A stretch of DNA of 64,000 nucleotides. Origin: Bifidobacterium simiiventris. GTDB lineage: Bacteria > Actinomycetota > Actinomycetes > Actinomycetales > Bifidobacteriaceae. The position numbers and the translations under genes are program-made. Positions 1 to 8,460 of this stretch are shown piece by piece. Where the stretch lies: assembly GCF_019331715.1 (NCBI RefSeq), contig NZ_JAHBBG010000001.1, positions 434,001 through 498,000 of the forward strand, in the 5' to 3' direction. Below the pieces are notes generated by a model that was not told the DNA's origin, ran no database searches, and saw only the letters and a list, made by a program, of their open reading frames with translations. How positions within the stretch are numbered: the stretch's first letter is position 1; each line of letters begins with the position of its first letter.

Positions 1-1
1 C

Positions 2-1942
2 GGCGCGTCCAAGCATCAGGTCGTGCACGTCGAGGCGCAGCAGGCGTACGAGACGCCGGCCGCATGGCGCGAGGGTTCGTTCGCGGACCGTCTGCATGCG
101 GTCGTGACCGATCTGAACGTGGCGTCCAACAAGGGCCTGTCCGAGCGCTTCGACTCGACGATCGGCGCGGGCACAGTGCTCATGCCGTTCGGCGGCCGCC
201 GTCAGCTCACCCCGAACGAGGCGATGGTCGCCAAGTTCCCGGTGTTCGGCGAGACCACCACCGCATCTGCTATGGCGTGGGGCTTCAACCCGTACATCAT
301 GTCCGCGAACCAGTTCACCGGCGCCTATCTGTCGGTGGTCGAGTCGCTCGCCAAGCTCGTGGCCGCCGGCTTCGAGCATGAGAAGGCGTATCTGAGCTTC
401 CAGGAGTACTTCGAGAAGCTGCGCGACGAGCCGGAACGCTGGGGCAAGCCGACCGCCGCCGTGCTCGGCGCGCTCATGGCGCAGATCGACCTCGGCGCGG
501 GCGCGATCGGCGGCAAGGATTCGATGTCCGGCACGTTCGAGCATCTCGACGTGCCGCCGACCCTGATCTCCTTCGCCGTGGCCGTGGGCAACATGAAGCG
601 TGCCACGTCGCCGGAGTTCAAGGGCGCCGACCACCGCGTCGTGCGCATCGCGCCGCGCTATCTCGCGGACGGCATCACGCCGGACAAGGACGCGCTGCTC
701 GAGGCGTTCTCGATCGTCGAGGAACTGACCGACTTCCACGACGCGCTGGCCGTGTCCACGCCGGGCTACGGCGCGACCGCCGAGGCGCTGTTCAAGATGA
801 CGCTCGGCAACCGCATCGGCGTTGCGCTGAACGATTCGATCGCCGCGGACGACCTGTTCACGCCGGCGTACGGCTCGTTCATCGTCGAGCTGGCGGACGA
901 CGCGAAGCTGCCGGCCGCGTCGAACCTCGTCGAGATCGGCGAGATCGGCACGACGACCGCCGCGTACGAGCTGCGCGCCGCGGGCGAGACGCTTGATCTG
1001 GACGCGATTCAGGAGGCGTGGGAGTCCGGCATCGAGTCCGTGTTCCCGTACCGTTCCAAGGGCGACGAGGCGGGCAAGACGACCGAGACGGTCACCTTCG
1101 AAACGCCGAAGAAGACCGTGTACGTGGGTGCTCCGGTCGCCAAGCCCCACGTCGTGATCCCGGTGTTCCCGGGCAACAACTGCGAGTACGATTCGGCCGC
1201 CGCGTTCGAGCGCGCCGGCGCGGACGTGTCGACGCTGATCGTGAACAACCTCACGCCGGCCGCCGTCGCCGAGTCGACCGCCGCGCTGGTCGAGGAGATC
1301 AACAAGAGCCAGATCGTGATGATTCCGGGCGGTTTCTCGGGCGGCGACGAGCCGGACGGTTCCGCGAAGTTCATCACCGCGTTCTTCCGCGCCCCGGCCG
1401 TCACCGAGGCCGTGCGCGACCTGCTCAAGAACCGCGATGGCCTGATGCTCGGCATCTGCAACGGTTTCCAGGCGCTCATCAAGCTGGGTCTGGTGCCGTA
1501 CGGCGACATCGTGCCGATGACCGAGGAATGCCCGACCCTGACGTTCAACACGATCGGCCGTCACCAGAGCCGGCTCGTGCGCACGCGCGTCGCGTCGAAC
1601 CTGTCCCCGTGGCTGGCGAAGACCTCCGTCGGCGACATCCACACGGTCGCGATCTCCCACGGCGAAGGCCGTTTCGTCGCGTCCGAGCCGGTGCTTGACC
1701 TGCTTAAGACCAACGGTCAGATCGCCACGCAGTACGTGGACGAGTCCGGCGTGCCCGGCATGGATCTCGATGTGAACCCGAACGGCTCGCTGCTCGCGAT
1801 CGAAGGCATCACCAGCCCGGACGGCCGCGTGTTCGGCAAGATGGGTCACTCGGAGCGCTCCGGCAACGGCCTGTACGTGAACGTGCCTGGCAACAAGTAC
1901 CAGCCGCTGTTCGAGGCCGGCGTCGAGTACTTCGCCGCGTAA
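2..1942 (+). CDS. purL: Phosphoribosylformylglycinamidine synthase, C-terminal part (5' truncated by window)
   Basis: This is the last ~646 residues of the large single-chain FGAM synthase, which converts FGAR plus glutamine and ATP to FGAM in purine synthesis. The reading frame is open to the window edge, so the start lies outside. The synthase half ends in a segment with GGKDSMSGTFE. From about residue 381 of the visible part a class I glutamine amidotransferase domain begins (VVIPVFPGNNCEYD), with the nucleophile Cys in LGICNGFQ (about residue 485) and a HGEGRF motif near residue 553. The large fused form rather than PurL/PurQ/PurS subunits is typical of bifidobacteria and proteobacteria. 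A repeat element and a strong hairpin follow the stop. Confidence 0.96.
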   Translation, partial: GASKHQVVHVEAQQAYETPAAWREGSFADRLHAVVTDLNVASNKGLSERFDSTIGAGTVLMPFGGRRQLTPNEAMVAKFPVFGETTTASAMAWGFNPYIMSANQFTGAYLSVVESLAKLVAAGFEHEKAYLSFQEYFEKLRDEPERWGKPTAAVLGALMAQIDLGAGAIGGKDSMSGTFEHLDVPPTLISFAVAVGNMKRATSPEFKGADHRVVRIAPRYLADGITPDKDALLEAFSIVEELTDFHDALAVSTPGYGATAEALFKMTLGNRIGVALNDSIAADDLFTPAYGSFIVELADDAKLPAASNLVEIGEIGTTTAAYELRAAGETLDLDAIQEAWESGIESVFPYRSKGDEAGKTTETVTFETPKKTVYVGAPVAKPHVVIPVFPGNNCEYDSAAAFERAGADVSTLIVNNLTPAAVAESTAALVEEINKSQIVMIPGGFSGGDEPDGSAKFITAFFRAPAVTEAVRDLLKNRDGLMLGICNGFQALIKLGLVPYGDIVPMTEECPTLTFNTIGRHQSRLVRTRVASNLSPWLAKTSVGDIHTVAISHGEGRFVASEPVLDLLKTNGQIATQYVDESGVPGMDLDVNPNGSLLAIEGITSPDGRVFGKMGHSERSGNGLYVNVPGNKYQPLFEAGVEYFAA

Positions 1943-1963
1943 GGCAGGTTGTCTCTCTTGCCA

Positions 1964-2058
1964 TGTCATTTCGAGCGAGGCGAAGCCGAGTCGAGAAATC
2001 TCTTCTGTCTAATGGCTCTGGAAGATTTCTCCACTCGCTTCGCTCGGTCGAAATGACA
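1964..2058. repeat. Palindromic ~95-bp repeat, copy A
   Basis: Imperfect inverted repeat beginning GTCATTTCGAGCGAGG and ending CGGTCGAAATGAC, with an internal pair CGAGAAATCT / AGATTTCTCC. Three more copies lie at 8356-8449, 59291-59382 and 63369-63462. The arms could fold into one long hairpin. It is short, has no gene and looks like a MITE or REP-type element. Confidence 0.85.
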
Positions 2059-2091
2059 TCATGACACACCCAACGGGCGTGCAGATAACGA

Positions 2092-2141
2092 CGAATGGGC
2101 GGGGTATGTCAAGATCAAACTTGGCATACCCCGCCCATTCG
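2092..2141. terminator. Bidirectional terminator between purL and the metal-binding lipoprotein gene
   Basis: Perfect 17-bp inverted repeat (CGAATGGGCGGGGTATG and its complement) with the stem continuing inward as TCAAG/CTTGG. It sits between two convergent genes, so it can end transcription from both sides. Confidence 0.75.
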
Positions 2142-2166
2142 TATCTATACGTGATATACGCGCCGT

Positions 2167-3054
2167 TTATGCCTTGTCGAACTGGTCGACGAGTGCGGTC
2201 ATCCAGTCGAGCAGGTCGTCGTATTCGGCCGGCATCTGTTCGGTCAGTTCGACCGTCGGCACGTTGACCGACTTGGCCGCATCGGTGATCTGATCGGTGG
2301 TCGAGTTGGCTTCCTGCGTGTTGACGACGAGCATCCTGATCGAACCATCCTTGAGCGCGTCTTGGAAGTCCTTGATGTCGGCCGGGGTCGGCTCGCTTTC
2401 GTTGGCCGACGCCTGCGCGTAGCCGGTCGGCGTCTTGTCGCTCATGCCCAGATCGTCGGCGAGATACCATGCGACGGATTCGGTCGCGCCGTACGGCAGC
2501 CCCTTCGTGGCCGCGGAGGCGTCCTTGATCTTGGATTCGAGCGCATCCTCCCGCTCATGCCATGCCTTGTTGAGCTTCGTGTACTCGTCCTTGTTCGCGG
2601 GATCGGTCTGCCGGTAGGCGGCGGTGATCGCGTCGGCCGCCGCGTTGCGCACGGCTGCGGAGAACCACACGTGCGGGTTGTCGCCTTCCGCGATGCCGGC
2701 GGCGTCGGCCGCGTCGACCAGCGTCGCCTTGGTGGATTCGACGGCCTTGGACGCCCAGTGGTCGTAGTCGGCGCCGTTGACGACCGCGACGTCGGCCCTG
2801 TTGAACGCGGCGACGTCCTTACTGGTCGGTTCGTAGTCGTGCGCTTCGACGTTGGTTTTGGTCATGATGTTGGTCACGGTGACGTATTCGCCGCCGAGAT
2901 CCGTCGCCATCGATCCCCACTGGTTGATCGACGCGACGACCGAGATCTTTCCTTCATTGCCGGCCGTGGTTCCGCTTCCCGATCCGCAGGCAGCGAGTCC
3001 CGTCGTCATCATCGCAGCCGTCGCCAGCGCGGCGATCTTCTTCCATGCAGTCAT
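2167..3054 (-). CDS. Metal ABC transporter substrate-binding lipoprotein (ZnuA/AdcA-like)
   Basis: A cluster 9 solute-binding protein that captures Zn(II) or Mn(II) outside the membrane. The start at 3054 is chosen because GAGGA lies just upstream and gives a lipoprotein signal with lipobox LAAC (Cys23). Likely metal ligands are His in VEAHDYEPTSKD and in NPHVWFS. The long His/Asp-rich loop of typical zinc-binding members is absent, so metal specificity is uncertain; the Fur/Zur-type palindrome upstream and the nearby Fur-family gene favour zinc. No permease or ATPase gene is adjacent, so the protein must work with components encoded elsewhere. Confidence 0.9.
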   Translation of the reverse strand: MTAWKKIAALATAAMMTTGLAACGSGSGTTAGNEGKISVVASINQWGSMATDLGGEYVTVTNIMTKTNVEAHDYEPTSKDVAAFNRADVAVVNGADYDHWASKAVESTKATLVDAADAAGIAEGDNPHVWFSAAVRNAAADAITAAYRQTDPANKDEYTKLNKAWHEREDALESKIKDASAATKGLPYGATESVAWYLADDLGMSDKTPTGYAQASANESEPTPADIKDFQDALKDGSIRMLVVNTQEANSTTDQITDAAKSVNVPTVELTEQMPAEYDDLLDWMTALVDQFDKA

Positions 3055-3116
3055 ACCGTTGTTGTCCTCTTCTACAGTCGTGTATTCCGGTTGACGTGCC
3101 CACCATACCATCTAAT

Positions 3117-3131
3117 TGAGAATAATTCTCA
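3117..3131. promoter_or_regulatory. Fur/Zur-family operator (7-1-7 palindrome)
   Basis: TGAGAATAATTCTCA is a perfect 7-1-7 inverted repeat, the same architecture as known Fur and Zur boxes (TGATAATNATTATCA type). It lies about 63 bp upstream of the metal-binding lipoprotein start, where a repressor would block its promoter. Confidence 0.75.
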
Positions 3132-3241
3132 TTTTCATGCCCCGCGGCGTGTCGGATTACCGTCCGACCCCAACCGCCGCGCATCCTTTCAATAGTTCCA
3201 AGCCAGCAAACGTCCGCTTGCTTCTAGGAACCCGGCATCCT

Positions 3242-3350
3242 CGCGGAAAGCGGACTCCAATCAGCCATTCGCCGTCCGTTTTCCACCAATAGACAAACAT
3301 CGTGGCGGGAAACGGATCCAAAGCAGGCCTCTGGCGTCCGTTTTCCGCCA
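3242..3350. repeat. Two GGAAA-CGGAC hairpin repeats upstream side
   Basis: Two imperfect hairpins in tandem (3242-3288 and 3303-3350). Each has arms of the form TGGCGGGAAACGGA...TCCGTTTTCCGCCA. The same family recurs on the other side of the neighbouring gene at 4436-4543. The rest of the 3055-3370 gap holds the Zur-type box and no gene. Confidence 0.75.
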
Positions 3351-3370
3351 ACAACCCATTCCAAGTCGTC

Positions 3371-4321
3371 TCATCCCGTGCGGGGAATCCCCACGGAGGC
3401 GAGTTTGTCGATCAACGGCTGCCGCCGGACGACGTCATCGTACGTGAAACGGACTATATGGCTCACGCCCCACGCATACAGATCCCGCTCGCGTTCGGCC
3501 TGCTCGCTCACCACGGCCTGGATGGACCGACGATCCGTCATCGCCGGGTCGACGTATTTGCCCACGCCGTCATATTCGCCGACAACCGTGTATCCGCCCG
3601 GGAAACACCATGTGAAGTCAACGCGATACCAGTGCAGTGAATTCCTCGGGTCCACAAACACACGCTGCAGTTGCGGGGTCTGGAATCTCGCCTCGATCAT
3701 CACGGCACGGGCCAGCGATTCGCCGCCGTTCTCGCTGCGAGGATCAACATGCGACAGCAGACGGCTTACCGCGGAGGTGTCACGACGCAGTCCCGCGCAG
3801 ACATCACGAACATCCCGTTCCGACGCGCCGTTGCCGAACGCCGAATCGAACACGGGAAGCGCCTTGGAAAACGGCAGCAACAGCGCGCAATCGACCAGGG
3901 TCCTGGCCACCGACGTCACGCGCAGCCCCTGCGCCTCGGCAATGGGTATCTCGGTCATGAAGATGCGGCGCACGCCGCCCGCTGTGCCACCGGATGAGAT
4001 TGACGATGCGACATACAGCCCAGACCGGTGAATCGACCATTGATGGTCGAGATTGCAGATGGCCGCCGCCGTGGGACCGGCGAACACCCATGACGGATAG
4101 CGAGTCGCGAGGCATCGCGCGATATGCCGCACCCTTTCGGTTTCGTTCAGGGCATTCCAGTATCGGGCATCGACGAACATGCCGTGATACGGGCTGCTCA
4201 GTTCGCCGGCATGCACCCTGCGTCTGAGAGCCTTTCCCTCAGTGTCGTTCGCGGCGAATATGCAGCTTTGCCGCCGCTGGGCCTGCATAAGCTTGTCTGC
4301 GATGATGCGATGCGTCTTCAT
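3371..4321 (-). CDS. AbiEi-antitoxin-like protein with a C-terminal DUF559/PD-(D/E)XK-like domain
   Basis: A 316-residue protein. The N-terminal half resembles the AbiEi antitoxin family (winged-helix start, then FAGPTAAAICNLDHQW and TSVARTLVDCALLLP). The C-terminal part has the spacing of a DUF559/Vsr-like nuclease fold: RVDFTWCF, then VVGEYDGVGKY, then ERERDLYAWG. Similar bifidobacterial proteins are often mislabelled 'CTP synthase'. There is no AbiEii toxin partner next to it; it stands alone between two pairs of hairpin repeats. The family is known in mobile or defence settings, but function here is unproven. Confidence 0.6.
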   Translation of the reverse strand: MKTHRIIADKLMQAQRRQSCIFAANDTEGKALRRRVHAGELSSPYHGMFVDARYWNALNETERVRHIARCLATRYPSWVFAGPTAAAICNLDHQWSIHRSGLYVASSISSGGTAGGVRRIFMTEIPIAEAQGLRVTSVARTLVDCALLLPFSKALPVFDSAFGNGASERDVRDVCAGLRRDTSAVSRLLSHVDPRSENGGESLARAVMIEARFQTPQLQRVFVDPRNSLHWYRVDFTWCFPGGYTVVGEYDGVGKYVDPAMTDRRSIQAVVSEQAERERDLYAWGVSHIVRFTYDDVVRRQPLIDKLASVGIPRTG

Positions 4322-4435
4322 GCCACGACACTACGGGGACGAACACGGAAATGTCCATCCGAACAGACCTATGTGGTCGAAAGGTATCCGGCCGGCGTGT
4401 CGCGGGCGTTTGTCGATAGGAGAGGCCTTTATCTA

Positions 4436-4543
4436 ACGGCAAACGGACGCCGAACGCCCTATTCGAGTCCGATTTCCGCCAGCAATCATGAACCCTAGTG
4501 GCAAACGGACTCCAAACGGCGTTCCAGAGTCCGTTTGCCGCCA
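4436..4543. repeat. Two GGAAA-CGGAC hairpin repeats downstream side
   Basis: Two further members of the hairpin family at 3242-3350: 4436-4482 and 4498-4543, with arms such as TGGCAAACGGACTCC / AGTCCGTTTGCCGCCA. A half unit (GGAAACGGACC) continues to about 4575. They lie between the starts/ends of the AbiEi-like gene and the Fur-family gene. Confidence 0.75.
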
Positions 4544-4588
4544 GAACCGAGATTTCCGCTCAGGAAACGGACCGCGTCGCTCCCGCAA

Positions 4589-4984
4589 TCAGTCCTTCTG
4601 GCAGTCGGGGCACAGGCCGAAGACTTCGAGGGTGTGGGATTCGACGGTGAACCCGTGGCCGTCCGCGACCTTGCGTAGCCACGCCTCGCTCGGCGGGTCG
4701 ATTTCGACGGTTTTGCCGCATTTGCGGCATACGAGATGATGGTGATGGCCGTCGTCGCCGCACAGGCGATACAGCTGTTGGCCGTCGAGGCGGATCGTGT
4801 CGGCCGCGCCGGAATCGGCGAGCGCGTTCAGCTGGCGGTAGACGGTGGCCAGTCCGATCTTCGTGCCCTCGTCGTCGAGTTTGCGATGCAGTTCCTGCGC
4901 GGAGACGAAATCGTCGCAGGTGCGCAATTGCCGCAGCACGGCGTCCTTCTGTTTGGTATGCCGTTCCGGCCCGTTCGCCGTCAT
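4589..4984 (-). CDS. zur: Fur-family metal regulator, probably Zur
   Basis: A 131-residue Fur-family repressor with an N-terminal winged helix (KIGLATVYRQLNALADSG) and a C-terminal dimerisation/metal domain. HHHHLVCRKCG and the C-terminal CPDC give the two CxxC pairs of the structural zinc site. The start at 4984 follows GGGGAAG; a longer form from 5050 would begin inside a palindrome. The neighbouring metal-binding lipoprotein gene with a 7-1-7 box supports a zinc-sensing role, but the Fur/Zur distinction cannot be settled by reading alone. Confidence 0.85.
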   Translation of the reverse strand: MTANGPERHTKQKDAVLRQLRTCDDFVSAQELHRKLDDEGTKIGLATVYRQLNALADSGAADTIRLDGQQLYRLCGDDGHHHHLVCRKCGKTVEIDPPSEAWLRKVADGHGFTVESHTLEVFGLCPDCQKD

Positions 4985-5034
4985 ATGCACTTCCCCATCC
5001 GGGCCGGCGATACGTGCGTCAAACCGTGCGCACA

Positions 5035-5079
5035 CCGACGTTATTATCATTAGCAGTCAACTAATGATAATAACGTCGG
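5035..5079. promoter_or_regulatory. Perfect 19-bp palindrome upstream of zur, possible autoregulatory site or terminator
   Basis: Arms CCGACGTTATTATCATTAG and its exact complement are separated by 7 bases. Each arm contains a TGATAAT half-site of the Fur/Zur type. It lies between the end of alr and the start of the Fur-family gene. No T-tract follows, so an operator is at least as likely as a terminator. Confidence 0.6.
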
Positions 5080-5130
5080 CGACAATGCGCAACGCGGGTT
5101 CGACGGATGCGCGATTCGGCAGTCGACTGA

Positions 5131-6489
5131 CTACAGCAGCGAGGCGGGGTCGAGCTTGGCGAGATCGTCGGCCGGCAGCACGTCGGCCGCGTTGAGATAC
5201 AGGCGCGGGATGCGGTTGCGTAGGCAGGTGAAGATCTCGTAGCTGATGGTGTCGGCGGCGCGCGCCCAGTCGTCGGCGGTCGGCTCGGCGTACTGCTCGC
5301 CGCGGCCCGGCCCGAACAGTTCGACCGTGTCGCCTTCGTGCACACCGAGCGCGTCGCACGAGCCGTGCAGGTCGATCATGAACTGGTCCATGCACACGCG
5401 GCCGGAGACGCGGTACAGCTTCGGACCGTCGGCGGTCATGACGCGCACCGGACCGCCGAGCTTCTCGACATGCTTGGCGCCCTGCATGTCGAAGCCGGAG
5501 GCGGAGCGGTGGATGCCGTCCGCGTAGCCGAGCGGCACAATCGCGGTGGACGTGTCGTCGGGGGTGAGGTAGGTGCGGCCGTAGGAGATGCCGTGGCCCT
5601 TGTCAATGTGCTTGACGGTGCCGAGCTGCGCCTGCAGGGTCATGGCGGGCTTCAGGTGCCAGTCGCGCGGCGTGCCCATCGCCGGATCGGGCTCGTAGCC
5701 GTACAGGCCGATGCCCGGGCGGGTGAGCTCGAAGTGGATCTCCGGGCGGTCGAGCGTGGCGGCGGTGTTGGCCAAGTGACGGATTTCCGGGGCGATGCCG
5801 GCCTTCTCCATGCGCGCGGTGAACGCCTTGAAGTTCTCGATCTGATGGTCGGTGGCGGCCACGAATTCGGGCACGTCCGGCGAATCGGCCACGGCGAGAT
5901 GGCTCCACTGGCCGACGACGTGGATCACGCCTTCCTTGGCGAGCGGCACAAGCTTGGCCAGCGCCGCGTCGAACGATTCTTCGGTGAAACCATTGCGGCC
6001 GAAACCGGAATCGACCTTCACGTGCACGCGGGCAGTCTTGCCGAGCTTGCGGGCGGCCGCGGCCACCGCGTCGATGCCCGGCAGGGACCCGACCGACACG
6101 TCGATGTCGTTGTCGATCAGCTCGTCGAACGGCACTTCCATACCGTTGTAGACCCAGGTAAGAATGTGGCAGCGGTCGGGGCCGATGCCGAGCTTGCGCA
6201 GCAGCAGCGCCTCATGGGACTGCGCGGTGCCGAGCCAGGTCGCGCCTCCGGCCAGCGCCGCCAGCGCGGTCGGCAGCAGGCCATGGCCGTAGGCGTCGGC
6301 CTTGACCACGCCCATCACCGCGGTGCCGGAGTCCGGCCCGCCGACCACGTCGACCAGATGCCGCATGTTGTCGCGCAATGCGGCGAGGTCGACGATCGCC
6401 TGCGCCGGATACCGCCGGCGCGCGGCCTCGTAATTCGCTTCGCCGGCCGGGGATGAGAACTGCCAATTCGTTACTGCGCTCAAAGTCAT
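5131..6489 (-). CDS. alr: Alanine racemase
   Basis: PLP enzyme that interconverts L- and D-alanine for peptidoglycan. The PLP lysine is Lys63 in GVVKADAYGHG. The TIM-barrel half continues through GFGRNGFTEE, and the C-terminal beta domain carries GISYGRTY (the catalytic Tyr region) and VCMDQFMIDL. At 452 residues it is longer than the usual 360-400, mainly from an N-terminal extension and a longer C-terminal domain. The start at 6489 is the first Met of the conserved part. A small inverted repeat (ATTGTG-6-CACAAT, 6497-6514) lies just upstream. Confidence 0.93.
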   Translation of the reverse strand: MTLSAVTNWQFSSPAGEANYEAARRRYPAQAIVDLAALRDNMRHLVDVVGGPDSGTAVMGVVKADAYGHGLLPTALAALAGGATWLGTAQSHEALLLRKLGIGPDRCHILTWVYNGMEVPFDELIDNDIDVSVGSLPGIDAVAAAARKLGKTARVHVKVDSGFGRNGFTEESFDAALAKLVPLAKEGVIHVVGQWSHLAVADSPDVPEFVAATDHQIENFKAFTARMEKAGIAPEIRHLANTAATLDRPEIHFELTRPGIGLYGYEPDPAMGTPRDWHLKPAMTLQAQLGTVKHIDKGHGISYGRTYLTPDDTSTAIVPLGYADGIHRSASGFDMQGAKHVEKLGGPVRVMTADGPKLYRVSGRVCMDQFMIDLHGSCDALGVHEGDTVELFGPGRGEQYAEPTADDWARAADTISYEIFTCLRNRIPRLYLNAADVLPADDLAKLDPASLL

Positions 6490-6844
6490 ACGCCCTATTG
6501 TGTCTCGGCACAATGACGAATGCGCAACGAATCGCCGCACGGGTTCACCGTGCCGTCATCATTGTGCAATCATCTCGTCATCGCAGGCCTCGTCATACCG
6601 ACTTCATCGCGCCATCGCGATCACCACCGCGCCATCGCCGTCCCATCCCTCGAGACAAAGCCCACGGAAACGCGAGCGTTGTCCATGCCGCGGCCATACA
6701 CTGTCTACCACTCGTTCGCAGTGCCGTCATCTTATCCATCAGGCACCCCGCGAGCATTCTGATTCCCGGCGTTGAGGCGTGCCGGGGTCCCGGAAAACCG
6801 TCCGGTCCAGCCCATATCCATTCCGTATTGAGAGAAGACTCATC
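6490..6844. other. Intergenic region between divergent alr and the amino-acid permease gene
   Basis: About 355 bp without a gene. It should hold both promoters. Visible features are ATTGTG-6-CACAAT at 6497-6514, a second ATTGTGCAAT palindrome at 6561-6570, and a short direct repeat GCGCCATCGC. No RNA gene was recognised. Confidence 0.4.
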
Positions 6845-8266
6845 ATGGATCTTTTTCGCAAGAAATCGGTGGATCAGCTGGTCGCTGAATCCACTCCGCT
6901 AAAGCGTACGATGCACACGTTCGATCTGACGATGCTCGGCATCGGCGCGATCATCGGCACCGGCATCTTCGTACTGACCGGCAAGGGCGCGCTGACCGCC
7001 GGCCCGGCACTGTCCGTATCGTTCCTGCTGGCCGCGGTCTGCTGCGGTTTCGCCGGTCTGTGCTACGCGGAATTCGCGTCGATGGCCCCGGTTTCCGGTT
7101 CCGCTTACTCCTACTCGTACCTAGCGTTCGGCGAATTGATCGCGTTCGTGATCGGCTGGGATCTGATTCTTGAGTACGCGTTGCAGGCGGCCACGGTGTC
7201 CGCCGGATGGTCGGGATATTTCAACAAGTTCCTTGAAGGTTTCGGCCTGCATCTGCCGGTCGAGCTGACCGCCGCGTACGGCACCACGCCGGGCGTCACC
7301 ACGTACTTCAACCTGCCCGGTTTCGTGATCGTGCTGCTGATCACGTGGGTGCTGTCGATCGGCATCAACCAGACGAAGAAGACCAACGACATCATGGTGA
7401 TGATCAAGCTCGCGATCATCGTGCTGTTCATCGTGTGCACCGTCTGGTACGTGAACCCGGAGAACTGGAAGCCGTTCTCCCCGTACGGCGTGTACACGTT
7501 CCAACCCGGCTCGACCCAGCCGTACGGCATCGTGCCGGCCGCGTCGATCGTGTTCTTCAGCTTCATCGGCTTCGATGCGGTGTCGTCATCGGCCGAGGAG
7601 ACCGTCGAGCCGAACAAGACGCTGCCGCGCGGCATCCTGCTGTCGCTGGCCGTGTCGACCGTGCTGTACATCGTCATGACGTTCATCATGACCGGCATCG
7701 TGCCGTACCAGGAGTTCGCGAACTTCATCGACGCTCCGGTGGCCGGCGTGATCCTCGCGACCGGCATGAACTGGCTCGCGTTCATCGTGAACCTCGGTGC
7801 GCTGATCGGCATGACCACCGTGATGCTCGTGCAGCTGTACGGCCAGTCCCGCATCTGCTATGCGATGAGCCGCGACGGCCTGTTCCCGAAGTTCTTCGGC
7901 GAGGTGCACCCGAAGTACCGCACGCCGTTCAAGGGCACGTGGTTCTTCGGCATCCTGACCGCGGTGGCGGGCGGTTTCATCAACATCAACGTGCTGTTCG
8001 AGCTGGTGAACATCGGCACGCTGTCCGCGTTCATCATCGTGTCAGCCGGTATTCTGTGGATGCGCAAGACGCAGCCGGACGCGCACCGTGGCTTCCGCGC
8101 ACCGCTCGTGCCGTTCACGCCGATCTGCGCGATCGTGTTCTGCCTGATCCTGATCGCAGGTCTCAACTGGGAGACGTGGCTGCGGTTCGCGGTCTGGTTC
8201 GGACTCGGCCTGGTGGTGTACTTCGCGTACAGCCGCAAGCGTTCCAAGCTGAACGTCGCCGAGTAA
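6845..8266 (+). CDS. APC-family amino-acid permease (cationic/YfnA-like)
   Basis: A 473-residue integral membrane transporter with about 12 hydrophobic segments. The start of the first helix carries the APC signature GIGAIIGTGIFVLTG, and GYAEF-like and SFIGFDAVSSSAEE motifs follow, as in the CAT/YfnA group. The start at 6845 follows GAGAGAAG. A strong terminator lies 37 bp after the stop, so it is a single-gene unit. Substrate is not determinable, though cationic or branched amino acids are the usual cargo. Confidence 0.88.
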   Translation: MDLFRKKSVDQLVAESTPLKRTMHTFDLTMLGIGAIIGTGIFVLTGKGALTAGPALSVSFLLAAVCCGFAGLCYAEFASMAPVSGSAYSYSYLAFGELIAFVIGWDLILEYALQAATVSAGWSGYFNKFLEGFGLHLPVELTAAYGTTPGVTTYFNLPGFVIVLLITWVLSIGINQTKKTNDIMVMIKLAIIVLFIVCTVWYVNPENWKPFSPYGVYTFQPGSTQPYGIVPAASIVFFSFIGFDAVSSSAEETVEPNKTLPRGILLSLAVSTVLYIVMTFIMTGIVPYQEFANFIDAPVAGVILATGMNWLAFIVNLGALIGMTTVMLVQLYGQSRICYAMSRDGLFPKFFGEVHPKYRTPFKGTWFFGILTAVAGGFININVLFELVNIGTLSAFIIVSAGILWMRKTQPDAHRGFRAPLVPFTPICAIVFCLILIAGLNWETWLRFAVWFGLGLVVYFAYSRKRSKLNVAE

Positions 8267-8303
8267 GCGACTGATATCAGCCGCGCAGATCGTGCGGATA
8301 ACG

Positions 8304-8330
8304 AAAAAGCTCCCCGAGGGGAGCTTTTTT
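8304..8330 (+). terminator. Rho-independent terminator after the permease gene
   Basis: AAAAAGCTCCCC, GA, GGGGAGCTTTTTT: a perfect stem with A-run and T-run on both sides, so it can act in both directions. Confidence 0.92.
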
Positions 8331-8355
8331 CATGCGCACATACATGATCATCACC

Positions 8356-8449
8356 GTCATTTCGAGCGAGGCGAAGCCGAGTCGAGAAATCTTTCGAAGC
8401 CATCGTCGGCGAGAGATTTCTCCGCTCGCCTACGCTCGGTCGAAATGAC
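8356..8449. repeat. Palindromic ~93-bp repeat, copy B
   Basis: Same family as 1964-2058: GTCATTTCGAGCGAGGCG at one end and CTCGGTCGAAATGAC at the other. It lies between the permease terminator and the 3' end of purK. Confidence 0.85.
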
Positions 8450-8460
8450 AGGAGAGATTG

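Noticed and set aside
2009..2470. Minus-strand frame overlapping the terminator after purL
   Set aside because: Crosses a repeat and a strong hairpin and overlaps the metal-binding lipoprotein gene in another frame.
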